Source of the DNA: Oscillospiraceae bacterium
Lineage (GTDB): Bacteria; Bacillota; Clostridia; Oscillospirales; Acutalibacteraceae
Direction of reading: 5' to 3'
NCBI GenBank assembly: GCA_029218825.1
Contig: JAQXSC010000003.1
Coordinates: forward strand, 1-51,141
DNA length: 51,141 bases
A program made the position numbers and the translations under genes. The notes beneath the pieces were generated by a model. The model had not been told where the DNA came from, ran no database searches, and was given only the letters and a program-made list of their open reading frames with translations. This document shows, piece by piece, positions 41,360 to 49,247 of the stretch; positions within the stretch are counted from its first letter, which is position 1; each line of letters opens with the position of its first letter.

Positions 41360-42199
41360 TTACCTTTCCTCTGCGATTTTTTCAAGATAATTGCAAATTG
41401 AAACGCTTGTTTGTGACGAGGAGTAGTTACTGCACACTGTTGGAACTATAGAGCCTAACTGATATTGCCTTGCCCCTGTGTATAATGCACCGGCAAAATA
41501 TTCCTCCGGTATCTCCTTGGGTTTGATGCTGTCGAATTTGTTGGGCATACGGAAATAATAACTGTAATATACAAGTCCCGGCAGGCAAACTGTCGGTGCA
41601 AAGCCTGTAAGCACTATAGTATTTCCGGAAAGAGGTAAAAGTTCCTGAATTTCCATTGGGGCTATTACCAAGTCGCAGTCCATAAGTTGTATTCTGTTGC
41701 CTGTGGCTTGGATTGATGCTCCTGTTTCCTCATAAATTCTGCGAAGTTCCAAATTAAATGCAGTCAGGTTATCCGTAACAATTACCACGTTGGAAGTGTA
41801 TCGGATTATACTCGAAATGCAATCGGTGGAATCACCTCTTATATCAAAAAATCCCACCTTTATTTTGTCCGCCGTTTTGTCAAGTTGCGACAAAATATAC
41901 ACTCCCATATTTGTTGCAAGTCTGATGCTGAACTCTGTGTTTTCAAACCGCCTGAAACCTAACTCCGACGGCAAAGATATGTTTTCGTCACATATAATAT
42001 TATTTCTGCGTGAGCCTATTACCGAACTGATTTTCATCCAGTTAATTCGTCCGTTTCGGTTTGTGTAAATAATATGGCGCATGGTTACACCTCTTGCGCT
42101 CTTTATCTCAACTTTTAAACTGTTACCCCTTATTCTGTCAAAGAGTTTTCTGTACCATTTGTTCTGTAATTGATTGTCGATAGTCAATGCTGTAAGCAT
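41360..42199 (-). CDS. Uncharacterised protein at the end of the ftsEX cluster
   Basis: A 279-residue soluble protein I do not recognise. No signal peptide or membrane helix is visible. The central segment from about residue 115 (KVGFFDIRGDSTDC, then NVVIVTDNLTAFNLELRRIYEETGA, then DLVIAPMEI) has the alternating strand-helix look of a Rossmann-like fold. This is a resemblance, not a family match. The tail has several cysteines. I use the ATG at 42199, six bases behind GGGGGA; an ATG at 42214 would add five residues. It lies 64 bases after the M23 hydrolase gene, on the same strand and with no clear terminator between, so it may belong to the FtsEX/hydrolase transcript and have a cell-wall or division role. 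Confidence 0.6.
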   Translation of the reverse strand: MLTALTIDNQLQNKWYRKLFDRIRGNSLKVEIKSARGVTMRHIIYTNRNGRINWMKISSVIGSRRNNIICDENISLPSELGFRRFENTEFSIRLATNMGVYILSQLDKTADKIKVGFFDIRGDSTDCISSIIRYTSNVVIVTDNLTAFNLELRRIYEETGASIQATGNRIQLMDCDLVIAPMEIQELLPLSGNTIVLTGFAPTVCLPGLVYYSYYFRMPNKFDSIKPKEIPEEYFAGALYTGARQYQLGSIVPTVCSNYSSSQTSVSICNYLEKIAEER

Positions 42200-42263
42200 A
42201 AAAATCCCCCACATATAAATCTCATAGAAATATATGCAGGGAAATTGATTTTTATTAAGTTAA

Positions 42264-43478
42264 TTAATGCTCACTCATTGGGTTGTAAGGAATACCGTTC
42301 AGACGTGTTTCGTAGTGCAGGTGTGCGCCTGTTGACCAGCCTGTTGAACCAACGTAGCCGATAGTCTGTCCTTTGCTTACACTCTGTCCTGTGGATACTG
42401 TTACAGAGGAAAGGTGGGCGTACATTGTTGTTTTACCGCCGGGGTGTGAAATCAGCACATAGTTACCGTATCCGCCACCGCAGCCGCAAGAGCCGGATTT
42501 ACCCCAGTTATGGCTACAGGAATTGTTAGAGCCGATTACAGTACCGCCGTTTGCTGCAACGCAGGTTGCTCCCATAATTCCGCCACCTGTAATGTCGATA
42601 CCCTTGTGGCTGTAACCGCGGTTTTCGTTAAATGGAGAAATAACGTAATAAAAACCGGGTACAGGCCAAACAAAGCCTGAGGGACTTACAGTAATATTAT
42701 TATTTATCTGAGGGGTGTTATTTCCGCCACCATTGTTGCTTGTGTTTTGAGAAGCAAGGTAAGCGTCAATCTTGCCCTGAATTTCCTTTTCCTGTAGTTC
42801 AAGGTTTCTCAACTTGCTTTTTGCGTCACTTTGGTCGCCGTATAGTGAAGAAAGGATTTTCTCATTTTTCTCTAATAAAGCAGTAAGTTTATCCTGTTTG
42901 ACCTGCAATTCACCCTGAGCCTCCTCAAGGTCTGCACGGTCGGACACAAGTAACTTTTTCTCGTCCTGTACTTTATTTAACTGTGTCTGGACAGTAGCAA
43001 TTACCTCTCTGTCTGACTGTGAAAGTCTTTCCACCATATCGCATTTATCGATAAAGTCGGAGAAATCCTTTGCTCCCAAGATAATGTCAAGGTCAGAAGT
43101 TTCACCGGCCATATAAATTGCACGTACTCTTTCCTTCAGGTAATCCATCTGCTTGGAAATTTTCTTTTTTGCAGTATTTATTACCGCCTGTTTTTCGGCA
43201 ATACTTGTTGAAAGTTCGGAAATCTGTGAATGATATGTACTGATTTGTTTGCTCAAAACCTCAATTTGACTTACCAAAGTATCGCTGTATGCTTTTTTAT
43301 TCTTAATATCTGAAGCGGTTTTATCAAGAGCCGCCTGATATTCTTTTTCCTTTGCCTGTAACTCGCTTATTTTTTTCTTGTAAGCGTCTGTTGTGGTATC
43401 CGCAGAAGTCACAACAGCAAAAAGCGGAGTACAAGCCATAATCAAAACTAAAATTGCTGATAGTATTTTTTTAGTCAT
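42264..43478 (-). CDS. EnvC/RipC-like peptidoglycan hydrolase, coiled coil plus M23 domain
   Basis: A secreted 404-residue protein. It has a signal peptide (about 1-26, cut near TSA-D), a long coiled coil (about 30-245: KKKISELQAKEKEYQAALDK onward), a glycine/asparagine-rich linker (about 248-270) and a C-terminal LytM/M23 metallopeptidase domain. Zinc ligands are seen in the YSHKGIDI (His, Asp) and AHLHYETR (His) motifs, so the domain is probably active, unlike EnvC of E. coli, which is a non-catalytic activator. FtsEX-dependent hydrolases of this layout (PcsB, CwlO, RipC, EnvC) are controlled by the ABC complex through the coiled coil. ftsX starts 13 bases upstream. Confidence 0.9.
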   Translation of the reverse strand: MTKKILSAILVLIMACTPLFAVVTSADTTTDAYKKKISELQAKEKEYQAALDKTASDIKNKKAYSDTLVSQIEVLSKQISTYHSQISELSTSIAEKQAVINTAKKKISKQMDYLKERVRAIYMAGETSDLDIILGAKDFSDFIDKCDMVERLSQSDREVIATVQTQLNKVQDEKKLLVSDRADLEEAQGELQVKQDKLTALLEKNEKILSSLYGDQSDAKSKLRNLELQEKEIQGKIDAYLASQNTSNNGGGNNTPQINNNITVSPSGFVWPVPGFYYVISPFNENRGYSHKGIDITGGGIMGATCVAANGGTVIGSNNSCSHNWGKSGSCGCGGGYGNYVLISHPGGKTTMYAHLSSVTVSTGQSVSKGQTIGYVGSTGWSTGAHLHYETRLNGIPYNPMSEH

Positions 43479-43490
43479 CCAATCTCTCCT

Positions 43491-44396
43491 TTACCAGCCT
43501 AATATTTCGTTGCCCTCTTTTTTCAAATATTTTCTGATTGAAATAAATCCGGACAATGCGCCGATTGTAATACCGGCAATAACGAATATTGCCAATACGT
43601 ACCAAATGACGCTTTCTATTGCCACAGGGTCGGTGAACTTAAATATATTCAGCACAATTCCCACTACACCGCTGTAGAGGAAATACAATGCGCCTGTTGA
43701 TACTATTGCGGAAATCAAGCCGATTACCATACCCTCAACAACAAAAGGAATACGCACAAATGCGTTAGTAGCGCCGACGGATTTCATAATGCTTATTTCA
43801 AAACGGCGTGAGTGCATTGTAGCACGTAATGTATTTGAAATGATAAACAGTGAAATAACCGCCAAGGCAATAATGATACAAATGCTTAATATCTGCACAA
43901 GGTTATTTACGGAAGTCAGTTTTTTAGCAGTTCCGGAACGTGTTGAAATTGTATCAACACCGTCAATAGCCTCAATTTCGTTTACTGTTTCGTTGTACTT
44001 TGAAAGGTCAACCATTGTTACCTTGTAAACGTCAGGTAACGGATTGTCGTCTTTCATATGGTCAAAAATATCCTCGCCTAAATATGACTTAAACTCCTTA
44101 ATAGTATCGTCTTTTGACAGATACTTTACGGACTGAACATTTTCCAAAGCCTCGATATCTCTGCCTACATAAACCGCCTCAACACGTGAAATATCCATAT
44201 CAAGGAAAACCCTTGTTTCATTTTGGGCGATTGCCTTTTTAACCATCAAATCCACGTTCATTGACATTAAAACCGCACTTCCCGTAAGCACAAGACAGGA
44301 CATAAGAACGCAGATTGAAGCAATACTCATCAGGCGGTTGTTCCATACGTTTTTTAAACCCTCTTTAATAAGGTATCCAAAACCGGTTATTTTCAT
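43491..44396 (-). CDS. ftsX: Cell-division permease FtsX
   Basis: The 301-residue FtsX has four membrane helices: one near the N-terminus (about 25-47), then three in the C-terminal half (about 165-190, 215-240, 262-285). An extracellular loop of about 115 residues lies between the first two and would contact the coiled-coil hydrolase. It forms an ABC-type complex with FtsE that signals ATP hydrolysis to cell-wall hydrolases at division. Its ATG overlaps the ftsE stop by four bases. Confidence 0.93.
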   Translation of the reverse strand: MKITGFGYLIKEGLKNVWNNRLMSIASICVLMSCLVLTGSAVLMSMNVDLMVKKAIAQNETRVFLDMDISRVEAVYVGRDIEALENVQSVKYLSKDDTIKEFKSYLGEDIFDHMKDDNPLPDVYKVTMVDLSKYNETVNEIEAIDGVDTISTRSGTAKKLTSVNNLVQILSICIIIALAVISLFIISNTLRATMHSRRFEISIMKSVGATNAFVRIPFVVEGMVIGLISAIVSTGALYFLYSGVVGIVLNIFKFTDPVAIESVIWYVLAIFVIAGITIGALSGFISIRKYLKKEGNEILGW

Positions 44397-45190
44397 TGGT
44401 AATCAACCTCCTCATCTGTGTTTGCTATATGGGAGTTTTCGTCAGTTTCTGTATTCAGTTCAGCCTGAAAACTAAAATCTTCGTCTGTGTATTCAATAGG
44501 GGAAGTTTCATCAATATTTTCTTTAGTGTCGCTTACTACCTTGCCCTTGTCGATAACCATAACTCGCTTGTTAAAATGGCGCACAAGGTCATGCTCGTGG
44601 GTTACAACAATAATGGTAGTACCCTGTGCGTTAATCTGTGACAGAAGTTCGATAATTTCAAAACTCATCTCAGGGTCAATGTTACCTGTAGGCTCGTCGG
44701 CGATAATTATTTCAGGGTTATTTACCAAAGCACGAGCAAGGCTTACCCTCTGCTGTTCACCGCCGGAAAGTTCGCTTGGAAAACTTTTTGCCTTATGGGT
44801 CAATCCAACAAGGTCAAGAATATAAGGAACACGCTTTTTTACTACTGACGGACGTGTTCCGATAGCACGCATAGCAAATGCCACGTTGTCATAAACATTC
44901 ATTTTGTTGATAAGACGGAAATCCTGGAACACTATTCCCATATTACGGCGAAGGTAAGGAACCTTACGTCTTTTCATAGTGGAAACACGGATACCGTTTA
45001 CATTAATAGTACCACGTGAGGGAGATTCCTCGTGCATAATCAACTTTAAAAATGTACTTTTACCTGCACCGGACGCACCTACAATAAATACAAACTCGCC
45101 CTTGTCAATGGAAAGGCTCACGTTGTTAAGTGCGTGTGTACCGGATGGATATGTTTTTGATACATTTTTAAATTCAATAATTTTATCCAT
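44393..45190 (-). CDS. ftsE: Cell-division ABC ATPase FtsE
   Basis: The 265-residue ATPase has Walker A GASGAGKST, the Q-loop FQDFRLI, signature LSGGEQQRVSLARAL, Walker B IIIADEPTGNIDP and the switch THEHD. It is longer than the usual 220-230 residues because of an acidic tail of about 45 residues after VMVIDKGKVV (containing DETSPIEYTDEDFSF and ending NTDEEVDYQ). FtsE hydrolyses ATP to drive FtsX and its hydrolase partner. AGGTGA precedes the ATG. It begins the ftsE-ftsX-M23 operon. Confidence 0.93.
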   Translation of the reverse strand: MDKIIEFKNVSKTYPSGTHALNNVSLSIDKGEFVFIVGASGAGKSTFLKLIMHEESPSRGTINVNGIRVSTMKRRKVPYLRRNMGIVFQDFRLINKMNVYDNVAFAMRAIGTRPSVVKKRVPYILDLVGLTHKAKSFPSELSGGEQQRVSLARALVNNPEIIIADEPTGNIDPEMSFEIIELLSQINAQGTTIIVVTHEHDLVRHFNKRVMVIDKGKVVSDTKENIDETSPIEYTDEDFSFQAELNTETDENSHIANTDEEVDYQ

Positions 45191-45206
45191 AAGTTCACCT
45201 AAATCT

Positions 45207-45240
45207 CAAAAATGTAAACTGCCCGCTAAACAGCGGGCAG
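45207..45240 (-). terminator. Terminator after the PucR/CdaR-type regulator
   Basis: An 8-bp perfect GC-rich stem (45219-45226 with 45233-45240) with a 6-base loop is followed in the minus direction by TTTACATTTTT. It stands between the regulator and ftsE, 37 bases past the regulator stop. Confidence 0.8.
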
Positions 45241-45277
45241 AGTAGAATTAACAGCAATGTTCAGCTACCGCCCTATA

Positions 45278-46363
45278 TTAATATTTGGTTGGATTAGCTG
45301 TTAAATATTTCTTAACCATAAGCGCTACCTTAAATACAATAGCGTCCTCAAATTCACGTAAATCAAGACCTGTAAGTTTCTTAATCTTCTCTAAACGGTA
45401 AACAAGTGTGTTACGGTGAACGAAGAGTTTACGTGATGTTTCGGAAACATTCAGGTTGTTTTCAAAGAATTTCTGAATTGTGAACAATGTTTCCTGATCC
45501 AATGTTTCAATAGAGCCACGCTTAAACACTTCCTGTAGGAACATATCGCAAAGTGTGGTAGGCAACTGGTAAATCAGACGAGCGATACCTAAATTATCGT
45601 AGTTTATGATATTGCGGTCTGTGTCGAACACCTTACCAACCTCTAAAGCAACCTGTGCCTCCTTAAATGAACGAGCAAGGTCCTTGATACCTGTTACCGC
45701 TGTGCCGATACCAACCACGCTGTGAACATAAAATTCCGAGGAAAGTGTATCTACAATAGAAGAAGCGAGTTTCTCCAAATCCTTGCTTTCGGTAGTGTCG
45801 GAAATTTCCTTAACCAAAGTTATCTCGGATTCATTGATGTTGATAACAAAATCCTTGGACTTGTCCGGGAATAGATTTTGAATAATATCAATAGCGGAAA
45901 CGTCGGTTTTGGACAGAATTTTAATAAGCATACAAACTCTTGTTACGTCGGAGTTAAAATGCAACTCTCTTGCCTTTAGGTAAATATCACCGGGCAGAAT
46001 ATTGTCCATAATAACGTTTTTAATAAAGTTTGAACGGTCGTACTTCTCGTCATAGTACTGCTTGATACTTGCAAGAGAAACTGCAAGAAGTTGAACATAT
46101 CTCTGCGCATAGTCATCATTACCGGAAACAAATACAGCGTACTCTGCCTTTCCGTTGTTTCCGAAGGACTTATATGTATAACCGTTAATAACAAAAGGAA
46201 CAGAAGAAATCAGTGTGTCTGCGTTAATGTTCTCATTAACCTCACCAATTTTTCCAAGTTCAGAACAGGCAATAATTACAGATGTTTCATCAATAACGCC
46301 GATAGTTCTGTCGATAGCATCTTTCATTTGATGGATAATACCCTGAAATAATCTGTTAGACAT
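45278..46363 (-). CDS. PucR/CdaR-family transcriptional regulator
   Basis: A 361-residue cytoplasmic protein. Its C-terminal region (about 300-355) has the PucR-type helix-turn-helix LNVSETSRKLFVHRNTLVYRLEKIKKLTG, shared with CdaR/sugar-diacid and purine regulators. The middle (about 100-280) is an uncharacterised sensor region with GGDEF-like architecture. I chose the ATG at 46363, preceded by GAGGAG, over one 45 bases upstream. No obvious target lies beside it: ftsE follows behind a terminator and an ABC ATPase lies 400 bases upstream. The effector and targets are unknown. Confidence 0.8.
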   Translation of the reverse strand: MSNRLFQGIIHQMKDAIDRTIGVIDETSVIIACSELGKIGEVNENINADTLISSVPFVINGYTYKSFGNNGKAEYAVFVSGNDDYAQRYVQLLAVSLASIKQYYDEKYDRSNFIKNVIMDNILPGDIYLKARELHFNSDVTRVCMLIKILSKTDVSAIDIIQNLFPDKSKDFVININESEITLVKEISDTTESKDLEKLASSIVDTLSSEFYVHSVVGIGTAVTGIKDLARSFKEAQVALEVGKVFDTDRNIINYDNLGIARLIYQLPTTLCDMFLQEVFKRGSIETLDQETLFTIQKFFENNLNVSETSRKLFVHRNTLVYRLEKIKKLTGLDLREFEDAIVFKVALMVKKYLTANPTKY

Positions 46364-46545
46364 AATAGACTCCTCGCTTCTGTCTTGTATTGTTTGGATA
46401 ATAGACATACAGTTATAGTATGTGTATATGTACTATTTTACACAAAAGCAAAGAAAAAATCAACCTTTATAACAAAAATAATTAAACTATTTTATAGAAT
46501 TTGCCGAAAAATTGCCAATTTCTATTTCATTATCAATTATCCATC

Positions 46546-46576
46546 AAGAAAGCACACCATATGCGTGCGCTTTCTT
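46546..46576. repeat. Intergenic stem-loop
   Basis: Two 12-base arms (46546-46557 and 46565-46576), complementary except for one position that is a G-U pair in minus RNA, flank a 7-base loop. There is no T tract. It sits beside a tract resembling TCAATTATC that also appears in similar form near 18311-18346, so it may be part of a dispersed repeat. Confidence 0.4.
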
Positions 46577-46628
46577 TAGCCATCGCTCGTGCGCACGCAG
46601 GGCGCAGCTGAGCGGGCAATATAAATTA

Positions 46629-46733
46629 TTTTTTGTTTGATAGGATGATAAGATGAATTAACGGTAACATAAAATCATTTTCCAATTACTGACAAATTTG
46701 TCAATTATTTGAAGTTTCCTATCAAACAAAAAA
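46629..46733. repeat. 105-base element with 17-bp perfect inverted ends
   Basis: The arms 46629-46645 and 46717-46733 are exact reverse complements (outer end TTTTTTG, then TTTGATAGGA) and enclose 71 bases with no coding potential. A 12-base palindrome, GACAAATTTGTC, lies inside at 46691-46702. The layout resembles a small MITE, but no flanking target duplication was confirmed and no transposase is present. The right end runs into the ATPase terminator. Confidence 0.45.
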
Positions 46734-46752
46734 GGCTCCCATAAGGGAGCCT
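46726..46752 (-). terminator. Terminator of the sugar ABC ATPase gene
   Basis: Perfect 8-bp stem AGGCTCCC/GGGAGCCT (46733-46740 with 46745-46752), tetraloop, then a T run in the minus direction. It is 12 bases past the ATPase stop. Confidence 0.9.
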
Positions 46753-46764
46753 GAAAGGGTTTTA

Positions 46765-47874
46765 TCAGTTAGTGATAGTCTGCTCTGTTTCCTTATCGAA
46801 TACGTGGATTCTGCTAAGGTCGAAAGCAATCTTGATGTTGTCGCCCGGTTTAGCCTTTGAAGCAGGATCAACACGAGCAGTAATAGGAGCACCGTTGATG
46901 TTCAGGTATAGGTAGATTTCAGCACCCATAAGTTCAGTAACGTCAACGTTAGCCTCAAGGATAACGTCTGATGAACATTTCTCCAAGAACTCAGGCTCAT
47001 CGTGAACGTGCTCAGGACGAATACCGAATACAACTTCCTTGCCGACATATGGCTCAAGAGCCTTTGCTTTTGCGTCAGGAAGAGCAATTTCGTATTTATC
47101 AAATTTAAGAGCAACACCATTTGCGCCCTTAACAACAGTAGCGTCAACAAAGTTCATTTGAGGAGAACCGATAAATCCTGCAACGAACTCGTTACAAGGC
47201 ATATCGTAAAGGTTCTGAGGAGTATCAACCTGCTGAATGAAGCCGTCCTTCATAACAACAATACGAGTACCCATTGTCATAGCCTCTGTCTGGTCATGAG
47301 TTACGTAGATGAATGTTGTACCTAATCTCTGATATAGTTTAGAAATCTCTGTACGCATCTGTGCTCTTAACTTTGCGTCAAGGTTTGAGAGAGGTTCGTC
47401 AAGTAAGAATACTTTAGGATCACGAACGATAGCACGACCTAAAGCAACACGCTGACGCTGACCGCCTGATAAAGCCTTTGGCTTTCTGTCAAGGTACTGT
47501 TCAATACCAAGAATACGAGCAGCCTCTTCAACTCTTCTCTTGATTTCTTCCTTTGGTGTTTTTCTTAGTTTAAGACCGAATGCCATATTGTCATAAACTG
47601 ACATATGAGGATACAGAGCGTAGTTCTGGAAAACCATTGCGATATCTCTGTCCTTAGGAGCAACGTCATTAGCAAGTTTGTCGCCGATGTAAAGTTCACC
47701 CTTGGAAATATCCTCAAGACCTGCAATCATACGAAGTGTTGTTGACTTACCGCAACCGGAAGGACCAACAAGAATGATAAATTCTTTATCGTCGATTTCA
47801 AGGTTAAAGTCTGTAACAGCAGTAACACCGCCGTCGTAAATTTTGTAAACATGTCTTAATGATACATTAGCCAT
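46765..47874 (-). CDS. msmX: Sugar ABC transporter ATPase, UgpC/MsmX type
   Basis: A 369-residue ATPase with Walker A GPSGCGKST, Q-loop QNYALYPHMSV, signature LSGGQRQRVALGRAI, Walker B VFLLDEPLSNLD and H-loop THDQTEAMT. The C-terminal MalK-type regulatory domain (about 235-369) contains VFGIRPEHV. It belongs to the class of ATPases shared by several carbohydrate permeases (MsmX in Bacillus, UgpC in E. coli). No permease or binding protein lies beside it, consistent with such sharing; the symbol is by class. It has its own promoter and terminator. GGAGGAA precedes the ATG. Confidence 0.92.
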   Translation of the reverse strand: MANVSLRHVYKIYDGGVTAVTDFNLEIDDKEFIILVGPSGCGKSTTLRMIAGLEDISKGELYIGDKLANDVAPKDRDIAMVFQNYALYPHMSVYDNMAFGLKLRKTPKEEIKRRVEEAARILGIEQYLDRKPKALSGGQRQRVALGRAIVRDPKVFLLDEPLSNLDAKLRAQMRTEISKLYQRLGTTFIYVTHDQTEAMTMGTRIVVMKDGFIQQVDTPQNLYDMPCNEFVAGFIGSPQMNFVDATVVKGANGVALKFDKYEIALPDAKAKALEPYVGKEVVFGIRPEHVHDEPEFLEKCSSDVILEANVDVTELMGAEIYLYLNINGAPITARVDPASKAKPGDNIKIAFDLSRIHVFDKETEQTITN

Positions 47875-47923
47875 ACATATTCCTCCAAATGTAATGCAAT
47901 TTTTATTACTCTAATATTTTAGC

Positions 47924-47952
47924 ATTATACTCCCAAATTTACTATTTGTAAA
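47924..47952 (-). promoter_or_regulatory. Promoter of the sugar ABC ATPase gene
   Basis: Minus-strand TTTACA (47947-47952) and perfect TATAAT (47924-47929) with a 17-base spacer, about 50 bases before the start codon. Confidence 0.72.
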
Positions 47953-48022
47953 GTGACTAAAGTTTTAGTTATGTTTTTATACAAAATAGTAATGACGTAA
48001 AAAACCACCTTTCATTTTTGTG

Positions 48023-48730
48023 CTATTTGACAAGAAAAATTGCATTTTTCTCAATTTTTGTCAACTCACGGCACTGTCCTATAGTTAAATTGCTATCTAA
48101 ATTCAGATTTCCTATGGAAATTCTTTTCAAAAATGTAACATTTAACCTGCAAACATTGAACATTTTTTTAATTTGGTGGAACTTTCCTTCACAAATTTCT
48201 ACAATTCCTCTGTTATTTTCCAGGATTTCCAACTTTGCAGGCAGGCATTTTGTGCCATCTCTGAAAATAATTCCCTTTTCAAAAGCCTTTATGGTATCTT
48301 CGGTAATCTCTTTGTCGGTTTCCACGTAATACCTTTTGCTTACGTGCTTTTTCGGAGCGAGCATTCTGTGGGCAAAATCTCCGTCGTCGGTAATAATCAA
48401 CAGCCCCTCTGTGTCCTTATCAAGCCTGCCGGCAGGAAAAAGACCCTTTCTCTGCAAGTTCGGTGGTAAAAGTTCCAAAACAGTTTTTGAAACTTTATCC
48501 TCAGTTGCGCACACATAACCCTGAGGCTTGTTCATCATTATATACAAATGCTCTTTGAATTCAACTACTTGTCCTGCAACCGTAATCACGTTTACAGCAG
48601 TGTCAACTTTCATATCCACCTTAGTCACACACTCTCCGTCAACTGTAACAGCCTTTGATTTTATTAATTTGTGAACTTCTTTACGTGAGCCGAAATTCTG
48701 CGCCACTAATATTTTGTCAATTCTATCCAT
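48023..48730 (-). CDS. RsuA-type 16S/23S rRNA pseudouridine synthase
   Basis: The 235-residue protein has an N-terminal S4 domain (about 1-48, MDRIDKILVAQNFGSRKEVH) and a pseudouridine synthase domain with the catalytic aspartate in AGRLDKDTEGLLIITDDG. The later EGKFHQIKKMF is the conserved second motif. RsuA/RluB-type enzymes modify single rRNA positions; the target base cannot be told from sequence. Its start directly follows the stop of the DUF4830-type gene with no spacer, so the two are translated from one transcript. Confidence 0.9.
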   Translation of the reverse strand: MDRIDKILVAQNFGSRKEVHKLIKSKAVTVDGECVTKVDMKVDTAVNVITVAGQVVEFKEHLYIMMNKPQGYVCATEDKVSKTVLELLPPNLQRKGLFPAGRLDKDTEGLLIITDDGDFAHRMLAPKKHVSKRYYVETDKEITEDTIKAFEKGIIFRDGTKCLPAKLEILENNRGIVEICEGKFHQIKKMFNVCRLNVTFLKRISIGNLNLDSNLTIGQCRELTKIEKNAIFLVK

Positions 48731-49207
48731 TTATTTTCCTTTGTTCAAAGCCTTATATTTATCTCCGTATATGCCTGTGGAAATATGTCCGCCGATTACG
48801 TGACCTCTGTATATGAGAAGTGCAACATACATATTTTTATGGGTTTTATACACAACTCTGTCAACTGTTTTTCCCTTATACAAAGCAAGGTTAAGACCTA
48901 TTTTCCCTTGCAGTTTGTTGTAGTTATTATACACTTTGTTAAATTCAGTTGGGATTGTAACCTTATCTGCAACTGCGCTGTTTTTCAGAGCCTTTATGCC
49001 GAATTGCTCCAAAAACTTCACCTGCTCCTTTGTATTCCCTGCGTTTGTGCTGTATTTTCCTATGCCCTCACAATAGCCTTGACTTTCCAAAACCTCTCTA
49101 TGCTCACCGAAAACCACAGCAAATAATATTACAAACAGCAACGCAAAAATTATCACAAGGCATATTCTTTTGTAATGAGCCTTGTTTGCGTGGGCAAGTA
49201 CAGTCAT
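48731..49207 (-). CDS. Single-pass membrane protein, DUF4830-like
   Basis: A 158-residue protein with one membrane helix (about 15-34) and an extracellular domain. The domain shows KVTIPTEFNKVYNNYNKLQ, then the YKGKTVDRVVYKT block that I associate with DUF4830, a domain of unknown function in Clostridia. No catalytic motif is evident. The ribosome binding site AGGTGA (49212-49217) lies inside the 3' arm of a perfect 10-bp hairpin (49209-49239). This may lower its translation unless opened. It abuts the pseudouridine synthase gene with zero spacing. Confidence 0.65.
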   Translation of the reverse strand: MTVLAHANKAHYKRICLVIIFALLFVILFAVVFGEHREVLESQGYCEGIGKYSTNAGNTKEQVKFLEQFGIKALKNSAVADKVTIPTEFNKVYNNYNKLQGKIGLNLALYKGKTVDRVVYKTHKNMYVALLIYRGHVIGGHISTGIYGDKYKALNKGK

Positions 49208-49208
49208 A

Positions 49209-49239
49209 AAATCACCTGTTAAGTATATGCAGGTGATTT
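49209..49239 (-). promoter_or_regulatory. Hairpin covering the ribosome binding site of the DUF4830-like gene
   Basis: AAATCACCTG and CAGGTGATTT (arms 49230-49239 and 49209-49218) pair over 10 bp with an 11-base loop. The 3' arm contains the Shine-Dalgarno AGGTGA, two bases before the arm ends and five before the ATG. It could sequester translation or, with the T-rich tail, act as a terminator for the phosphatase gene. Confidence 0.5.
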
Positions 49240-49247
49240 ACCCATTA

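Larger units (their letters stand above)
46364..46764. other. Repeat-rich intergenic region before the ABC ATPase
   Basis: The 401-base gap holds, from left: the leader of the regulator, with no convincing promoter boxes; a 12-bp hairpin at 46546-46576; a short GC-rich patch at 46579-46616; a 105-base element bounded by perfect 17-bp inverted repeats (46629-46733); and the ATPase terminator (46726-46752). No reading frame with a ribosome binding site was found. Confidence 0.6.
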
